Shown piece after piece: positions 7,329 through 15,703 of a DNA stretch of 50,574 bases (positions are counted from its first letter, which is position 1; each line of letters begins with the position of its first letter). Both the position numbers and the translations under genes were made by a program. A model generated the notes under the pieces. It did no database searches and was not told where the DNA came from. It saw only the letters and a program-made list of their open reading frames with translations. The stretch lies in the NCBI GenBank assembly GCA_017305835.1, contig JAFKJY010000075.1, forward strand, positions 1 through 50,574. The letters are read 5' to 3'. The stretch comes from Hyphomicrobiales bacterium (lineage in GTDB: Bacteria; Pseudomonadota; Alphaproteobacteria; Rhizobiales; Rhizobiaceae).

Positions 7329-8114
7329 ATGGCTTTCCTCGAGATCAGGGACGTCCACAAGTCCTATGGCGACAACGCGGTGCTCAAAGGCATCTCCGTC
7401 GACATCGAACCGCATGAGGTCGTGTGCTTCATCGGTCCGTCCGGCTGCGGCAAGTCCACGCTGCTGCGCACCATCAATGCGCTGGAGACGATCGACAGCG
7501 GCAGGATCCTGATCGAGGGGCAGGACATATGGGCTGAGGATTCCGATGCCGACGAGCTTCGGATGAAGGTCGGCATCGTATTCCAGCAATTCAACCTGTT
7601 CCCGCATATGAGCGTGCTGGACAACATCACGCTGGCGCCGCGCAAGGTGCTGCGCTTGGGGCGGGCGAAGGCGAACGAGCTCGCCGACGAGCTGCTGCAT
7701 CGCGTGCGCCTCTATGACAAGCGCAACGAATATCCGGACCGGCTGTCGGGCGGCCAACAGCAGCGCATCGCGATCGCCCGCGCGCTGGCCATGCAGCCGC
7801 GCATGCTGCTTCTCGACGAGGTGACATCGGCGCTCGACCCCGAGATCGTCGGCGAGGTGCTGGCGCTGATCGCCGAGCTCGCGTCCGAGGGCATGACGAT
7901 GGCGCTCGCCACGCATGAGATGAACTTCGCCCGGGAGGTCGCAGACCGCATCTGCTTCGTGCATCAGGGGCGCATCGTCGAACAGGGCGCGCCCGATCAG
8001 ATGCTGACCGCGCCGAACGACCCGCGCACCGCACAATTTCTCAGCCGCGTGCTCGCCGTCGGCATGCATGCCAAGGCCCGCAAGGGCGATCCCGAAGACA
8101 TCGCAGCACAGTGA
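7329..8114 (+). CDS. ABC transporter ATP-binding protein, polar amino-acid family
   Basis: A complete 261-residue ATPase. Walker A is GPSGCGKST (36-44), the Q-loop is at VFQQFNLFPHM, the signature is LSGGQQQR (139-146), Walker B is MLLLDE (159-164), and the switch His is in ALATHEMNF. The QQFNLFPHMSVLDNI and ATHEMNFAREVADR wording is typical of GlnQ/HisP-type importers. It belongs with the permease and binding protein just upstream. Its stop codon overlaps an alternative GTG start of the following dehydrogenase, which shows that transport and metabolism are coupled in one transcript. Confidence 0.93.
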   Translation: MAFLEIRDVHKSYGDNAVLKGISVDIEPHEVVCFIGPSGCGKSTLLRTINALETIDSGRILIEGQDIWAEDSDADELRMKVGIVFQQFNLFPHMSVLDNITLAPRKVLRLGRAKANELADELLHRVRLYDKRNEYPDRLSGGQQQRIAIARALAMQPRMLLLDEVTSALDPEIVGEVLALIAELASEGMTMALATHEMNFAREVADRICFVHQGRIVEQGAPDQMLTAPNDPRTAQFLSRVLAVGMHAKARKGDPEDIAAQ

Positions 8115-8122
8115 GGACAAAT

Positions 8123-9160
8123 ATGCCGGACGTCGATATCCGCAGCGTCGAGACAGTGTTCGAGCGGGCATCCGAAACGCTCGTCTATTCCGACCGCCCG
8201 AGCGGGCTGCGCGGCGTGCTCGTCATCGAGACGACGCGCGGCACCACGGCCGTCGGCGGCACGCGCTTCATGGCCTATCCGAGCATCTCCGCCGCACTGG
8301 TGGAGATGGCGGAGTTCGCCGTCGCGGTCACCTACAAGAGCGTGCTGGCCGGCCTGCCCTGCGGAGGCGCCAAGGGCGCGATCCTGGGTGATCCGGCCAA
8401 GCTCAAATCCGAGGCGCTGCTGCGCGCGTTCGGCCGTGTCGTGCAGCAACTGGGCGGCCGCTACACGGTGACGCCGGACTGGGGCATGAACCCGGCCGAC
8501 CTCAAGATCGTGGCGAGCGAGTGCGACTACGTCACCGGCATCTCCGGCGGCACCGAGCCGCTGGTGGCGGCCGGCGTGGTCGAGGGGATCAAGGCGGCGG
8601 CCGGCGTGCGCAACGGGTCGCCGTCGCTCGCCGGCCTGCGGATCGGCATCGAGGGCCTGGCGATGTCCGGCCCGCACCTTGTCGAGCTGCTGCTCGAGGA
8701 GAATGCGCATGTCATCGCGGCCGAGCCCAGCGCGGCGCTGCGGGCGGCGATCGGCAAGGAGCATCCGCGGGTCGAGCTGCTGGATTCCGTGGCCACGCTC
8801 CAGAAAACGGAGCTCGACGTCTATTGCCCTTGCACAGGCTCCGGCACGCTGACGAAGGAATATGCCGCCGCAGGCCCCGTGAAGATCGTCTGCGGGGCAG
8901 CCAATGGCCAGCTCGCGAGCCCGGATGTCGAGCAGGTCTTCTCCGCACGCGGCGTTACCTATGTGCCGGAGTTCGCCGCCAACGGCGGCGGCGTCGTCTA
9001 CTGCTACGAGGAGCGGATCGGCTACGACGAGGTCCGGGCCAACAAGGCGATCGCCAGCATCGGCCCGACGGTCACCGATATCCTCAACCGTGCGGCACGC
9101 GAGAAGCGCCCGGCGACCGACGTCGCCGTCGAGATCGCTCGGGAGAAGCTTTCAGCCTGA
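8123..9160 (+). CDS. Glu/Leu/Phe/Val dehydrogenase-family protein
   Basis: The 345-residue product has the amino-acid dehydrogenase layout. GGTRF is near 45, followed by TYKSVLAGLPCGGAKGAIL with Lys72 and Lys84, matching the substrate and catalytic lysines of leucine dehydrogenase. TPDWGMNPADL lies in the hinge. The Rossmann part is unusual: where GxGxxG-type GLGNVG is expected it has GIEGLAMSG. The later CGAANGQL and EFAANGGGVV stretches match the NAD-site and C-terminal motifs of the family. The ATG at 8123 is preferred over GTG at 8111 because GAGGA sits five bases before it. The expected reaction is reversible oxidative deamination of an amino acid to a 2-oxo acid, but the altered dinucleotide loop leaves cofactor and activity open. 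Confidence 0.82.
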   Translation: MPDVDIRSVETVFERASETLVYSDRPSGLRGVLVIETTRGTTAVGGTRFMAYPSISAALVEMAEFAVAVTYKSVLAGLPCGGAKGAILGDPAKLKSEALLRAFGRVVQQLGGRYTVTPDWGMNPADLKIVASECDYVTGISGGTEPLVAAGVVEGIKAAAGVRNGSPSLAGLRIGIEGLAMSGPHLVELLLEENAHVIAAEPSAALRAAIGKEHPRVELLDSVATLQKTELDVYCPCTGSGTLTKEYAAAGPVKIVCGAANGQLASPDVEQVFSARGVTYVPEFAANGGGVVYCYEERIGYDEVRANKAIASIGPTVTDILNRAAREKRPATDVAVEIAREKLSA

Positions 9161-9246
9161 CGCACCTGCGTCGACCGCCCGGTCGAAAGAAGGGCGGCGC
9201 GAACCTTGCCCACCGGCGACGCCCCGCCTGCCCCAGGACATGCAGC

Positions 9247-10575
9247 ATGACCGCCTCCATCTTCGCCCCCGACTACACGGAAACGGTCTACTGGAACGAG
9301 GTGGCCCGGCGCGGTCCGGCCGGCTGGGAGGGAGCGTTTCCCTCGCAGGCCGATGTCGTGGTGGTCGGCACCGGCCTGACCGGCGCGTCGGCCGCCCACA
9401 CGCTGGCTGCGACCGGCCGCAACGTCGTCGCCATCGACCAAGGCGAGATCGGCGGCGGGGCGAGCTCGCGCAACGCCGGCATGCTGGGCAAGGGCAGCCG
9501 CCAATCCTACCTCCTGCTTGCCAAGGCAGCCGGCCGCGAGGCCGCTGCCCGCTATTTCTCCGAGCTCGACCGCATCTATGACGAGGCTGTCGACCGCATC
9601 GTCGGCGAGGGCTTCGACTGCGATTTCCGCACCACGGGGCGCTTCATCGGAGCGCTGCGCCCCGACCATCTGGATCGCCTCATCCGCGAGTATGAAGCGC
9701 GCGCGCTGCATCTCGGCGAGAAGGTGAAGCTGGTTCGCGGAGCGCCCGACGGCATCGTCGGCTCGCAGCAATATTTCGGCGGCGTGTTCCTCGAGGACAG
9801 CGCCTCGGTCAACCCTGCCGGCTACACGGCGGCGATGGTCGACCGCGCGATGCGGGCCGGCGCCCGCTTCATCCCCCGCGCCGCCGCACTCGGCGTCGGC
9901 CGTGACGGCAACGGCCATGTGGTGCGTACGCCTCGCGGCAGCATCAGGTGCCGCAACGTGGTGGTCGCCACCAATGGCTATGGCGGGATGGAGTTTCCCT
10001 ATGCGCGAGCGCGGCTGGTCCCCATCAACGCCTACATGATCGCGACGGGGGAACTGCCGCCGGAGGTGATCGAGAGCGTATCTCCGGCCCGCTCGACCAA
10101 TGTAGATAGCACGCGCGCCAACCGCTACTACCAGGTCTCGCCGGACGGTCGCCGGCTGGTGTTCGGCTCCCGCACCGGGCGGCGCCCGCCGGGGCCGCTG
10201 AAAGCGGTCGCGCGGCGCATTCATGAGGACATGACTTATCTGTTCCCGCAGCTTGCCGACGCGAAGGTGTCGAGAGCCTGGACGGGCCGCTGCGCCGCGT
10301 CGATCGATTTCTCGCCGCACCTCGCCGAGCACGACGGCATCCACTATGCCGTTGGCTACAGCTTCACAGGCCTGGCGCTGGCACCCTATCTCGGCCGACT
10401 GGCTGGCGAGTGGATCAAGACCGGCAGAAGGCCGGAGACGGCTTTCGCAACGGGCGAATTCCCGACGCTGCCTGCCATCGCGCAGCTCTTCCGCCCGCTG
10501 ACGAGCCCCGTCGCCACCCGCTACTACGCCTGGGTCGACCGGCCCGCGCGGCGAGCCGCCGACCCGGTCTCCTGA
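9247..10575 (+). CDS. FAD-dependent oxidoreductase, DadA/glycine-oxidase-like (DAO family)
   Basis: A 442-residue protein with an FAD-binding GTGLTG at 41-46 after a beta strand VVVV, then IDQGEIGGGASSRNAGM, the second FAD contact of the DAO family, and a C-terminal GYSFTGLALAPYLGRLAGEW flavin-closing motif. A leading stretch of about 35 residues before the Rossmann fold resembles gamma-glutamylputrescine oxidase-like members. There is no signal peptide, so it acts in the cytoplasm. Its place between an amino-acid dehydrogenase homologue and a ThDP enzyme suggests oxidation of an amine or N-substituted amino acid after import. The start has AGGA upstream. About 86 bases separate it from the dehydrogenase, the largest gap in this operon. 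Confidence 0.85.
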   Translation: MTASIFAPDYTETVYWNEVARRGPAGWEGAFPSQADVVVVGTGLTGASAAHTLAATGRNVVAIDQGEIGGGASSRNAGMLGKGSRQSYLLLAKAAGREAAARYFSELDRIYDEAVDRIVGEGFDCDFRTTGRFIGALRPDHLDRLIREYEARALHLGEKVKLVRGAPDGIVGSQQYFGGVFLEDSASVNPAGYTAAMVDRAMRAGARFIPRAAALGVGRDGNGHVVRTPRGSIRCRNVVVATNGYGGMEFPYARARLVPINAYMIATGELPPEVIESVSPARSTNVDSTRANRYYQVSPDGRRLVFGSRTGRRPPGPLKAVARRIHEDMTYLFPQLADAKVSRAWTGRCAASIDFSPHLAEHDGIHYAVGYSFTGLALAPYLGRLAGEWIKTGRRPETAFATGEFPTLPAIAQLFRPLTSPVATRYYAWVDRPARRAADPVS

Positions 10576-10605
10576 TCATAACGCCGGACAAGGAAGGACA
10601 AAGCT

Positions 10606-12168
10606 ATGAATGGCGCCGACCTGCTCTGCCAGACGCTCCTTGCCAACGACGTCAATCTCTGCTTCGCCAATCCCGGCACTTCGGAGATGCATTTCGTCGC
10701 CGCCCTCGACCGAACGGCCGACATGCGCTGCGTGCTCGGGCTCTCGGAGATCGTCGTCACCGGGGCGGCCGACGGCTTTGCGCGCATGGCGGAGAAGCCG
10801 GCGGCGACGCTGCTGCACCTCGGGCCCGGCCTGGCGAACGGTCTTTCCAACCTGCACAACGCGCGGCGCGCCTCGACACCCATCCTCAACGTCGTCGGCG
10901 ACCACGCGACCTATCACCTGCCCTACGATGCGCCGCTCGCCTCCGACATTGAATCCCTGGCCCGGCCGGTGTCGCGCTGGGTCGGCCGCGCGGAGACCGC
11001 CGACAGCGTCGCGGTCCGTACGGCCGAGGCACTGGCCGCCACGCGCGACGGGGCCGAGGGGCATGTCTCCACCCTGATCTTTCCCGCCGACAGCGCCTGG
11101 TCCGCCGTGTCCGGCGGGGTCCGGCCTGTGCGCAACAAGCCTGCTGGGGCGCGGCCGCCGGCACGCGAGAACATCGAGGCGGCATGCGCAGCCCTTGGCG
11201 ACGGCGCCCCGGTGCTGCTTATCCTCGGCAGCGATGCGATGCGCTCCCGTGCGCTCGAGCTCGGAGCCATCATCGCGCAGGCTACCGGCGCGACGGTGCT
11301 GTCGGAAAATGCCAGCCGGCGGATCGAACGCGGCGCCGGGCGCGTGCCGCTGCCGCGGGTGCCCTATCCAGTGGACGCGGCGGTGTCGATGCTTGCCCCG
11401 TTCAGGACGGCGATCCTGGTCGGCGCCACCGACCCGGTTGCGTTCTTCGCCTATCCGGGCAAGCGCAGCCGAATGCTTCCCGACGACTGCCGCATCATCA
11501 CCGCCGCGACTCTGGCTGAGGATCCGCTGCTGGCGCTGGAGATGATCGCCGACGGCGTGGTGCCGGCCGGCCGGCGTCCGGCGCCGACGCTCGCGCCGTT
11601 CGAGCTGCCGCCGGCCCCGCAGGGTAGGATCACCGCCGACACGCTCGGCGCCGCGGTGGCGCGCGAGATGCCGGAAGGCACCATCCTCGTCAACGAGGCC
11701 ATCACCGGCGGCGAACCGTTCTCGCGCTATTCGATGCGCGCCCGCCCCCACGACGTGCTGGGCCTCACCGGCGGGGCGATCGGCTGTGGTATCCCGCTCG
11801 CCACCGGCGCCGCGCTCGCCTGTCCGGATCGCAAGGTCGTCACGCTTCAGGCCGACGGGTCGGGCTTCTATTCGCTGCAGGGATTGTGGACGCAGGCACG
11901 CGAGCGGCTGGACGTCGTCACCGTGATCCTCGCCAATCGGCGCTACGCCATCCTGCGCTACGAGCTTGCCAATGTCGGGGCCGGCGCGCCCGGCGTGAAC
12001 GCTTCGCGCATGCTCGACATCGACGACCCGGCGCCAGACTGGGTGAGCTTGTCAAAAGGCATGGGCGTCGAAGCGACACGGGTCGAGACCGCCGAGGCGC
12101 TATCCGACGCGCTCGCATCCGCGATGAAGCGGCGCGGCCCGGTCCTGATCGAAGCGATCATGGACTGA
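10606..12168 (+). CDS. thiamine diphosphate-binding enzyme, acetolactate synthase/benzoylformate decarboxylase-like
   Basis: The 520-residue protein has the three-domain ThDP layout. The PYR domain has the likely catalytic Glu48 in GLSEIVVTGAADGFARM. A central domain follows. The PP domain has ADGSGFYSLQGLWTQARERL and ends its cofactor motif with ANRRYAIL. The usual Gly-Asp-Gly is Ala-Asp-Gly here, and the second Asn of the NN pair is replaced by Arg. It is about 30-50 residues shorter than acetolactate synthase and has no small-subunit gene beside it, so a decarboxylase or lyase acting on a 2-oxo acid is more likely than branched-chain amino-acid synthesis. AAGGA precedes the ATG. It ends the operon that starts with the substrate-binding protein. 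Confidence 0.83.
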   Translation: MNGADLLCQTLLANDVNLCFANPGTSEMHFVAALDRTADMRCVLGLSEIVVTGAADGFARMAEKPAATLLHLGPGLANGLSNLHNARRASTPILNVVGDHATYHLPYDAPLASDIESLARPVSRWVGRAETADSVAVRTAEALAATRDGAEGHVSTLIFPADSAWSAVSGGVRPVRNKPAGARPPARENIEAACAALGDGAPVLLILGSDAMRSRALELGAIIAQATGATVLSENASRRIERGAGRVPLPRVPYPVDAAVSMLAPFRTAILVGATDPVAFFAYPGKRSRMLPDDCRIITAATLAEDPLLALEMIADGVVPAGRRPAPTLAPFELPPAPQGRITADTLGAAVAREMPEGTILVNEAITGGEPFSRYSMRARPHDVLGLTGGAIGCGIPLATGAALACPDRKVVTLQADGSGFYSLQGLWTQARERLDVVTVILANRRYAILRYELANVGAGAPGVNASRMLDIDDPAPDWVSLSKGMGVEATRVETAEALSDALASAMKRRGPVLIEAIMD

Positions 12169-12241
12169 ATCTCCGATACGGTCACGGGCGTGAAAATATG
12201 TCGATTTGTCAAATCTGTAGGACAGGCCCATGCCGTGCCCG

Positions 12242-13612
12242 TCATCTCCCCATCCCGACCGCGATCGGCAGGGAGAGTGTCACTTCCAGCCCCCCCTGCT
12301 CGGTGCGTTCGAATGCGATCGTGCCGTTGTTGAGCCTGGTGATCTCGGCGGCGATGGCGAGGCCGAGGCCGGAATGCTGGCCGATTTCGTCGTGGCGCCG
12401 GGCGGCTTCGGTCAGGCGGTTGAGGCCGTCGGTGTCGACGCCCGGCCCGTCGTCCGCGATCGTCAGCCGCACGCTGCCCTGACGGTCGTCCGATACGGCA
12501 CTCACCCAGACATTGCCCTGTGCCCAGCGCGCCGCGTTCTCGAGCAGCACGCCCAGCAATTCGATCAGGTCGTTCGGATCCATGTCGACGGCGAGCCGGG
12601 GATCGATGTCCACGTGCCACGCGAGGTCGGTGCCGTCCGGCGTGCGACCGACAACCGCGACGATGCGGCGCACGACGTCTCCGACCGGGGACCGCAATGC
12701 GTGGAGCCGCGAACGGTGGCGCAGGCGCGACAGCCTTAGCTGATAGTCGATGCGCTGCGACATCTCTGCCGAAAGCTGCTCGGCGAGCCCGGCGTTCCGC
12801 GCATCGCCGCCCTGCCGCAGCGACATCGCCAGGCTTTCCATGGCCGACAGCGGCGTCTTCAGGCCATGCGCCAGATCGGAGGCGCGGCGGCGCGCGAAGT
12901 CGAGCATCTGGCGCTGCGCTTCGAGTAGCTCGTTGACCTCCGCCACCAGCGTGCGGATCTCGCTCGGATAGGTTTCGGGCACGCTCTCGGCCGCGCCCTG
13001 TCGCACGCGCTCGACGTCGTGCCGCAGCCGCCGCAGGGGCAGCAGGCCGAGGCTGACCTGCGCCCAGGCCGCCAGGATGAGCGCGACGGCCAGCACAGCC
13101 AGCGCCAGCGACAGCTCGACGCCGAAGCGGCCGGCGGCCTCGTCGAGGCTTGACCGGTCCTGCGCCACCGTCACCAGCACCGTCCGCGCCGCAGCATCGT
13201 CGCCGAAGCGGACGGAAAGCGACAGCGCCGACAGGGACTGCCCGCCGGGCCCGGCGATCGGCTCGAAGCGTTCGCCGCTGCCGGTCCGCAGCTCCGGAAG
13301 CGGCAGCACGTGGTCCCACAGCGAACGCGACCGGATCGTCTCGCCGGTCGCCGGCTCGCTGACCTGCCAGTAGAGCCCGCTGAGCGGCGTCTGGAAGCGC
13401 GGGTCGGGCAACTGGCCCGACAGCCGCAGCGGCGGGCTTCCCTCCAGCAGCGCGACCAGCCGGCTCAGCGTGTAAGACATCTCCGCCCGCGCGGTCCGTT
13501 CGGCGTTGCGGACGAAGAGGAAGCCGATCACCGCTCCGGCGACGACGAGGGCCGCCACGATCCACACCGCCGCGCCGACGAACAGCCGCAGCCGCAGCGA
13601 ACGCCGGCTCAT
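12242..13612 (-). CDS. sensor histidine kinase, PhoQ/FeuQ-like
   Basis: A 456-residue membrane kinase. A transmembrane helix at about 13-34 and another at about 164-187 enclose a periplasmic sensor domain of some 130 residues. A HAMP-like linker follows, then the H-box SDLAHGLKTPLSAM with His249, the N-box LLENAARWA near 357, the G1 box DDGPGV and the G2 box GLGLAI near 416. The HGLKTPL form of the H-box is typical of the PhoQ group. The start ATG overlaps the stop of the upstream response regulator gene by four bases, so the two are translationally coupled. The stimulus is unknown. Confidence 0.92.
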   Translation of the reverse strand: MSRRSLRLRLFVGAAVWIVAALVVAGAVIGFLFVRNAERTARAEMSYTLSRLVALLEGSPPLRLSGQLPDPRFQTPLSGLYWQVSEPATGETIRSRSLWDHVLPLPELRTGSGERFEPIAGPGGQSLSALSLSVRFGDDAAARTVLVTVAQDRSSLDEAAGRFGVELSLALAVLAVALILAAWAQVSLGLLPLRRLRHDVERVRQGAAESVPETYPSEIRTLVAEVNELLEAQRQMLDFARRRASDLAHGLKTPLSAMESLAMSLRQGGDARNAGLAEQLSAEMSQRIDYQLRLSRLRHRSRLHALRSPVGDVVRRIVAVVGRTPDGTDLAWHVDIDPRLAVDMDPNDLIELLGVLLENAARWAQGNVWVSAVSDDRQGSVRLTIADDGPGVDTDGLNRLTEAARRHDEIGQHSGLGLAIAAEITRLNNGTIAFERTEQGGLEVTLSLPIAVGMGR

Positions 13613-14277
13613 TCCTCGTCGCCGCCCAGAACGTAGCCGAAGCCCCGGCGGGTGCGGATGACGTCGCTGCCGAGGCGCTTGCGGACGCGTCCGACCAGCA
13701 CCTCGACGGAGTTGGAATCCCGCTCGAAGTCCTGCGCGTAGAGATGCTCGACGATCTCCATCTGCGACACGACGCGGCCGCGCCTGTGCGCCAGGAACGC
13801 CACCAGCCGGTATTCCTGCGGCGTGAGCGCGACCGGCGCGCCGCGCCGCATGACCTGCATCGTGTTGGTGTTGAGCGTCAGGCCGTTGCCGACCTCGATC
13901 AGCGCGCTGGCGAAGCCGCTCGACCGGCGGATGACGGCGCGCAGCCGCGCGAGCACCTCCTCGACCCGGAACGGCTTCGAGACGTAGTCGTCGGCACCGG
14001 CCTCGATCCCTTCGACACGCTCGTCCCAATTGCCGCGCGCCGTCACGATCACCACGGGCAGGGTGCGGCCGGCCTTGCGCCAGCGCTTCAGGATGCTGAG
14101 GCCGTCGAGCCCCGGCATGCCGAGATCGAGCAGCGCGGCGTCGAACGCCTCGCTGTCGCCGCGGAACCACGCGTCCTCGCCGTCGGTGGCGACCACGACG
14201 TTGAAGCCGGCGCCGCCCAGCGCCTCCGCCAGCAGGTCGGCGATGCGGCGATCGTCCTCGGCGACGAGCACGCGCAT
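13609..14277 (-). CDS. OmpR/PhoP-family response regulator
   Basis: A 222-residue regulator. The receiver domain has acidic residues EDD at 7-9, phosphoacceptor Asp51 in LLDLGMPGLDG, the VTARG switch segment and the KPF lysine loop. The C-terminal winged helix is of OmpR type (LTPQEYRLVAFLAHRRGRVV, then SVEVLVGRVRKRLG and RTRRGFGYVL). It is preceded without a gap by the PepSY-like gene and overlaps the kinase gene, so the three form one operon. The direct repeats at 14770-14787, spaced by one DNA turn, are the kind of site this subfamily binds, which suggests autoregulation. Confidence 0.94.
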   Translation of the reverse strand: MRVLVAEDDRRIADLLAEALGGAGFNVVVATDGEDAWFRGDSEAFDAALLDLGMPGLDGLSILKRWRKAGRTLPVVIVTARGNWDERVEGIEAGADDYVSKPFRVEEVLARLRAVIRRSSGFASALIEVGNGLTLNTNTMQVMRRGAPVALTPQEYRLVAFLAHRRGRVVSQMEIVEHLYAQDFERDSNSVEVLVGRVRKRLGSDVIRTRRGFGYVLGGDEE

Positions 14278-14748
14278 TCAGCGCACCTCCACCAGCGCGC
14301 CGGTGTCGGCGCGGAAGACGTATTCGTGCACGTCGCCGGACGGCTCCAGCATGCGCAGCCTGTAGATCAGCGACCCGTCCCGCGGCTCGAGCACGGCGTC
14401 GAGGAAGGTCGCCGAGGTGATGTGGCTCGCGGCCAGCAGGATCTGGTCGAGCGGCAGGGCGAGCTGGTTGCGCACCGCCTCCAGCGCGAGGTCCTGGTCG
14501 CCGGAGCGGCGCTGGAGCGGCGGGACTGCCTCGCCGTCCCTCGTTCCCGCATCCGTGCCCGGACGGCCGGGCGGCGCCGCGCCCGGCGGGCTTCCCCCAT
14601 GCTCCGCGCTGCCGGGGGCTGCGCCCGGCCCGCTACCCGGTCCGCCGCTGCCCGGCCCGCCCGCCTGGGCGAGCGCCGGCAGCGGCGCGAGAAGCGCGGT
14701 GGCCACGGCCGCGGCAGCCAGCCAGTTCGTGGGGTTCATGCGGAGCAT
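14278..14748 (-). CDS. exported PepSY-like protein, upstream partner of the two-component system
   Basis: The 156-residue product begins with a signal peptide (LAAAAVATALLAPLPALAQA). A Gly/Pro/Ser-rich linker follows to about residue 80, then a PepSY-like domain: LALEAVRNQLALPLDQIL, a strand pair around GSLIYRLRML, and the ending HEYVFRADTGALVEVR. PepSY domains often sit in the periplasm and modulate proteases or sensors. The stop codon directly abuts the start of the response regulator gene. In rhizobial FeuNPQ a small periplasmic protein encoded next to the regulator controls the kinase, so a similar role is plausible but not shown. An ATG four codons downstream is an alternative start. Confidence 0.75.
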   Translation of the reverse strand: MLRMNPTNWLAAAAVATALLAPLPALAQAGGPGSGGPGSGPGAAPGSAEHGGSPPGAAPPGRPGTDAGTRDGEAVPPLQRRSGDQDLALEAVRNQLALPLDQILLAASHITSATFLDAVLEPRDGSLIYRLRMLEPSGDVHEYVFRADTGALVEVR

Positions 14749-14769
14749 GGCGCTTCATATAGGGCCGAA

Positions 14770-14810
14770 GCTGACAATTCGCTGACAGAAAACGCGGGCG
14801 GGCTGTCAGC
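14770..14810. promoter_or_regulatory. candidate response-regulator binding region with GCTGACA repeats
   Basis: GCTGACA occurs at 14770-14776 and again at 14781-14787, exactly 11 bases apart on the same strand, which is the spacing of OmpR/PhoP-type sites. An inverted copy, CTGTCAGC, lies at 14803-14810 and pairs with the second repeat across 14 bases. The block lies between the divergent PepSY-like and Pro/Gly-rich exported protein genes, so one regulator could control both. Confidence 0.6.
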
Positions 14811-14879
14811 CTCGCGCAGCTAGACCGGCTCCGTCGACATCGCAACGGTCGACACACAAGAAAACCGGAGAAAATCGAG

Positions 14880-15611
14880 ATGAAGACCAGAATGCTCGTC
14901 GCCGCGCTGCTTTGGATAGCCAATCTTGGCTTCGCAGCTCCCGCAATCGCGTTCGAGGCGCCGGGGTCCGGCCCGGGCGGACCCGGCGCTCCGGGTGCGG
15001 AAGCCCCGGCCGGGGACACCGGCGCCGGCGCCGCGCAGGGTCCCGGCGGATTCGGCGAGGCGCAGCCCGGGACGCAGGCGCCTGCGTCGACGGACCAGAC
15101 CGGCCAGGACGGAGACGCGGCTCAGGCCGACCAGGGTGCTTCGGCAAACGCCGGCTTCGGCGGACAGGCCGGCTCCGCTCCGGGCTCGCAGGCCGCCGGC
15201 ACCGGAACCAGTGGCGGGTTCCCGCCCGCGCCTCCCGCGCCGGACTCGACCAACGGCCCGGCCGCTCCCGGCGGCAATGCCAACGGCGCGCAGGCGAATG
15301 GCAGCTCGGCCAGTGGCGGCTTCCCGCCGGCCCCGCCGGCGCCGGACTCCGTGAACGGCGTGGCCGACGAGGCGGCGATGGCCCCGGGCGAGCTCGGCTC
15401 GACGGGCGTCGCGCCGGCGCAGGGTTCGTCCGCCGCCACGACCCCGCCGCCGGCCCAGGACGCGGCCGCCGGCCGCGGCGGGATGGCCGCACGCGGAAAC
15501 CATAACCCGATCGGCTGGATGGAGGAGCCGGACACGACCGCCGCCGTGGACGGCGACGCATCGGACAGTGACGCGAGTACCGATGCGGACGCGACCAGCG
15601 CGTCCGAATAG
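14880..15611 (+). CDS. exported low-complexity Pro/Gly/Ala-rich protein
   Basis: This 243-residue protein starts with a signal peptide (LVAALLWIANLGFAAPAIA) and continues as a disordered Gly, Pro, Ala, Ser, Asn and Gln-rich chain. It contains two copies of a 16-residue unit, SGGFPPAPPAPDS plus T or V plus NG, with 18 residues between them, and ends in an Asp/Ser/Ala-rich acidic tail. There is one short conserved-looking patch, NHNPIGWMEEP, near residue 205. CGGAG precedes the ATG. It has no recognised domain. It is divergent from the PepSY-like/two-component operon and shares its promoter region. A cell-envelope or matrix role is possible. Confidence 0.72.
   Translation: MKTRMLVAALLWIANLGFAAPAIAFEAPGSGPGGPGAPGAEAPAGDTGAGAAQGPGGFGEAQPGTQAPASTDQTGQDGDAAQADQGASANAGFGGQAGSAPGSQAAGTGTSGGFPPAPPAPDSTNGPAAPGGNANGAQANGSSASGGFPPAPPAPDSVNGVADEAAMAPGELGSTGVAPAQGSSAATTPPPAQDAAAGRGGMAARGNHNPIGWMEEPDTTAAVDGDASDSDASTDADATSASE
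15210..15359 (+). repeat. two 48-base in-frame repeats in the exported low-complexity gene
   Basis: The units at 15210-15257 and 15312-15359 each encode 16 residues beginning SGGFPPAPPAPDS and ending NG. They differ at several third-codon positions, so protein sequence is conserved more than DNA. Confidence 0.75.
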
Positions 15612-15627
15612 TCCCCCACCGGTCGAA

Positions 15628-15660
15628 TGGCCGGCCGCGCGATCCCCGCGCGGCCGGCCA
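15628..15660. terminator. strong hairpin between convergent genes
   Basis: A perfect 14-base stem (15628-15641 with 15647-15660) encloses the loop ATCCC. It follows the stop of the exported low-complexity gene and lies just beyond the 3' end of the convergent minus-strand sulfur operon. No T-run follows, so it may end transcription weakly or act as an RNA 3'-end stabiliser. Confidence 0.6.
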
Positions 15661-15703
15661 GCAACACGACCGGGCTTGTGCAGGCCGGACCCGACATGGC
15701 AGG

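Noticed and set aside
5994..8171. A 725-codon open frame on the minus strand
   Set aside because: It is antisense to the intact permease, ATPase and binding-protein genes, which have clear family motifs. Its translation is low-complexity Arg/Asp/His/Gln-rich, as expected for shadow frames in GC-rich DNA.
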